DNA of 64,000 nucleotides from Devosia sp. YR412 (GTDB taxonomy: Bacteria; Pseudomonadota; Alphaproteobacteria; Rhizobiales; Devosiaceae): contig NZ_FOFL01000001.1 of assembly GCF_900110945.1 (NCBI RefSeq), forward strand, positions 310,001-374,000, in the 5' to 3' direction. Positions 63,620 to 64,000 of this stretch are shown one piece after another. Both the position numbers and the translations under genes were made by a program. Position 1 is the stretch's first letter. Every line of letters starts with the position of its first letter. The notes below the pieces were generated by a model. It saw nothing but the letters and a program-made list of their open reading frames with translations. It made no database searches and had not been told where the DNA came from.

Positions 63620-63981
63620 GTTTGGGGATAACTCGGCGCCGACCGGGCGACCCTCCCGGGCGCGGCCCTGATGGCCTTCGTGGCGCAAATCGCGGCGCGG
63701 ACTCAATTTGTCCGGCAGGGCGTTTCGAAGCGTTGCTGCTTCGTTCTCCGGTCAATCCCAGTTATGTATCCTTTGCCCGCAATGCACATCCATTAAGACT
63801 CTTTTAGCGGATTCATCGTGCCGGTATGGTCAGGGTGATTCGGTTGCCGGGGGCGCGCAACTGTTTCGGAGATGGCTGGATTCCCTAGGGACTCCGCGTT
63901 TGGCCATCTCGTTTGAACACCGCGTATCGGTTCTTTTTGGAACCGGGCTGGCAACCAGATTTTTGACCTAGAGGGCAGCGC
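63620..63981. other. 362-base gap after ahcY
   Basis: No frame with convincing codon use. GAGGG at 63971-63975 stands 6 bases before the ATG of what looks like the next gene. It probably holds that gene's promoter. Confidence 0.5.
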
Positions 63982-64000
63982 ATGGCGCCGGATCACTTCC
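63982..64000 (+). CDS. Start of a further gene, truncated by the window end
   Basis: ATG with GAGGGCAGCGC upstream encodes MAPDHF to the last base. In related genomes a PAS-type sensor histidine kinase follows ahcY; only six codons are visible, so this is a position-based guess. Confidence 0.3.

Overview
The window is high-GC DNA from an alphaproteobacterium of the order Hyphomicrobiales (Rhizobiales), most likely Devosia or a close relative; the genus is inference. The order is supported by pckA divergent from a chvI-chvG-hprK-EIIA(Man)-HPr run followed by ahcY, a RirA-type Rrf2 regulator, an ATP-type PEP carboxykinase, and alphaproteobacterial regulatory motifs (a GTTC-N7-GTTC LexA box and a TTAA-N7-TTAA CtrA box). 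No rRNA, tRNA, CRISPR array, transposase or prophage is visible.

Layout. 1-9891: the 3' part of a giant Ig-repeat autotransporter. 9.9-14.7 kb: small genes, a Crp-type regulator, a FAD-dependent protein, a two-gene unit behind an SOS box, a cold-shock protein and a tandem pair of paralogous small genes. 14.9-23.8 kb: a mannoside locus with a divergent LacI regulator, ABC binding protein, two permeases, a GH38 alpha-mannosidase and the ATPase. 24-30 kb: ROK regulator, IHF-like protein, rirA, a possible small RNA or leader, the ABC-F protein Uup and a second LacI regulator. 30.4-33.4 kb (minus strand): 2H phosphoesterase-like DUF1045, phnM and phnN, then three tiny genes. 33.5-38.2 kb: glycerate kinase, VOC proteins, sugar dehydrogenase, aldo/keto reductase. 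38.4-44.5 kb: a dipeptide ABC operon with an unknown membrane-anchored protein inserted. 44.5-51.5 kb (minus strand): an Imm45-like protein with an oxidoreductase, a CHASE/PAS/GGDEF/EAL protein, a DeoR regulator, gamma-carbonic anhydrase and SelO. 51.5-64 kb: HAD hydrolase, CtrA-box cell-wall hydrolase, pckA, ChvI/ChvG with the incomplete PTS, a DUF559 gene bracketed by repeats, a small beta-barrel protein, DUF2937 and ahcY.

Two themes recur. First, G/C-rich palindromic intergenic repeats of about 110-140 bp fill most convergent gene ends, and one group brackets the DUF559 nuclease-like gene. Second, several transcription units start with recognisable operators: three LacI-type sites, SOS, CtrA, an Irr/ICE-like site, a TGA-N9-TCA site, a shared GACCAAATGGTC palindrome, and an AT-rich palindrome at ahcY. 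Together the genes describe a heterotroph with strong sugar and peptide uptake, iron control by RirA/Irr, and the carbon/envelope stress circuit ChvG-ChvI with PTS-Ntr-like phosphorelay proteins.
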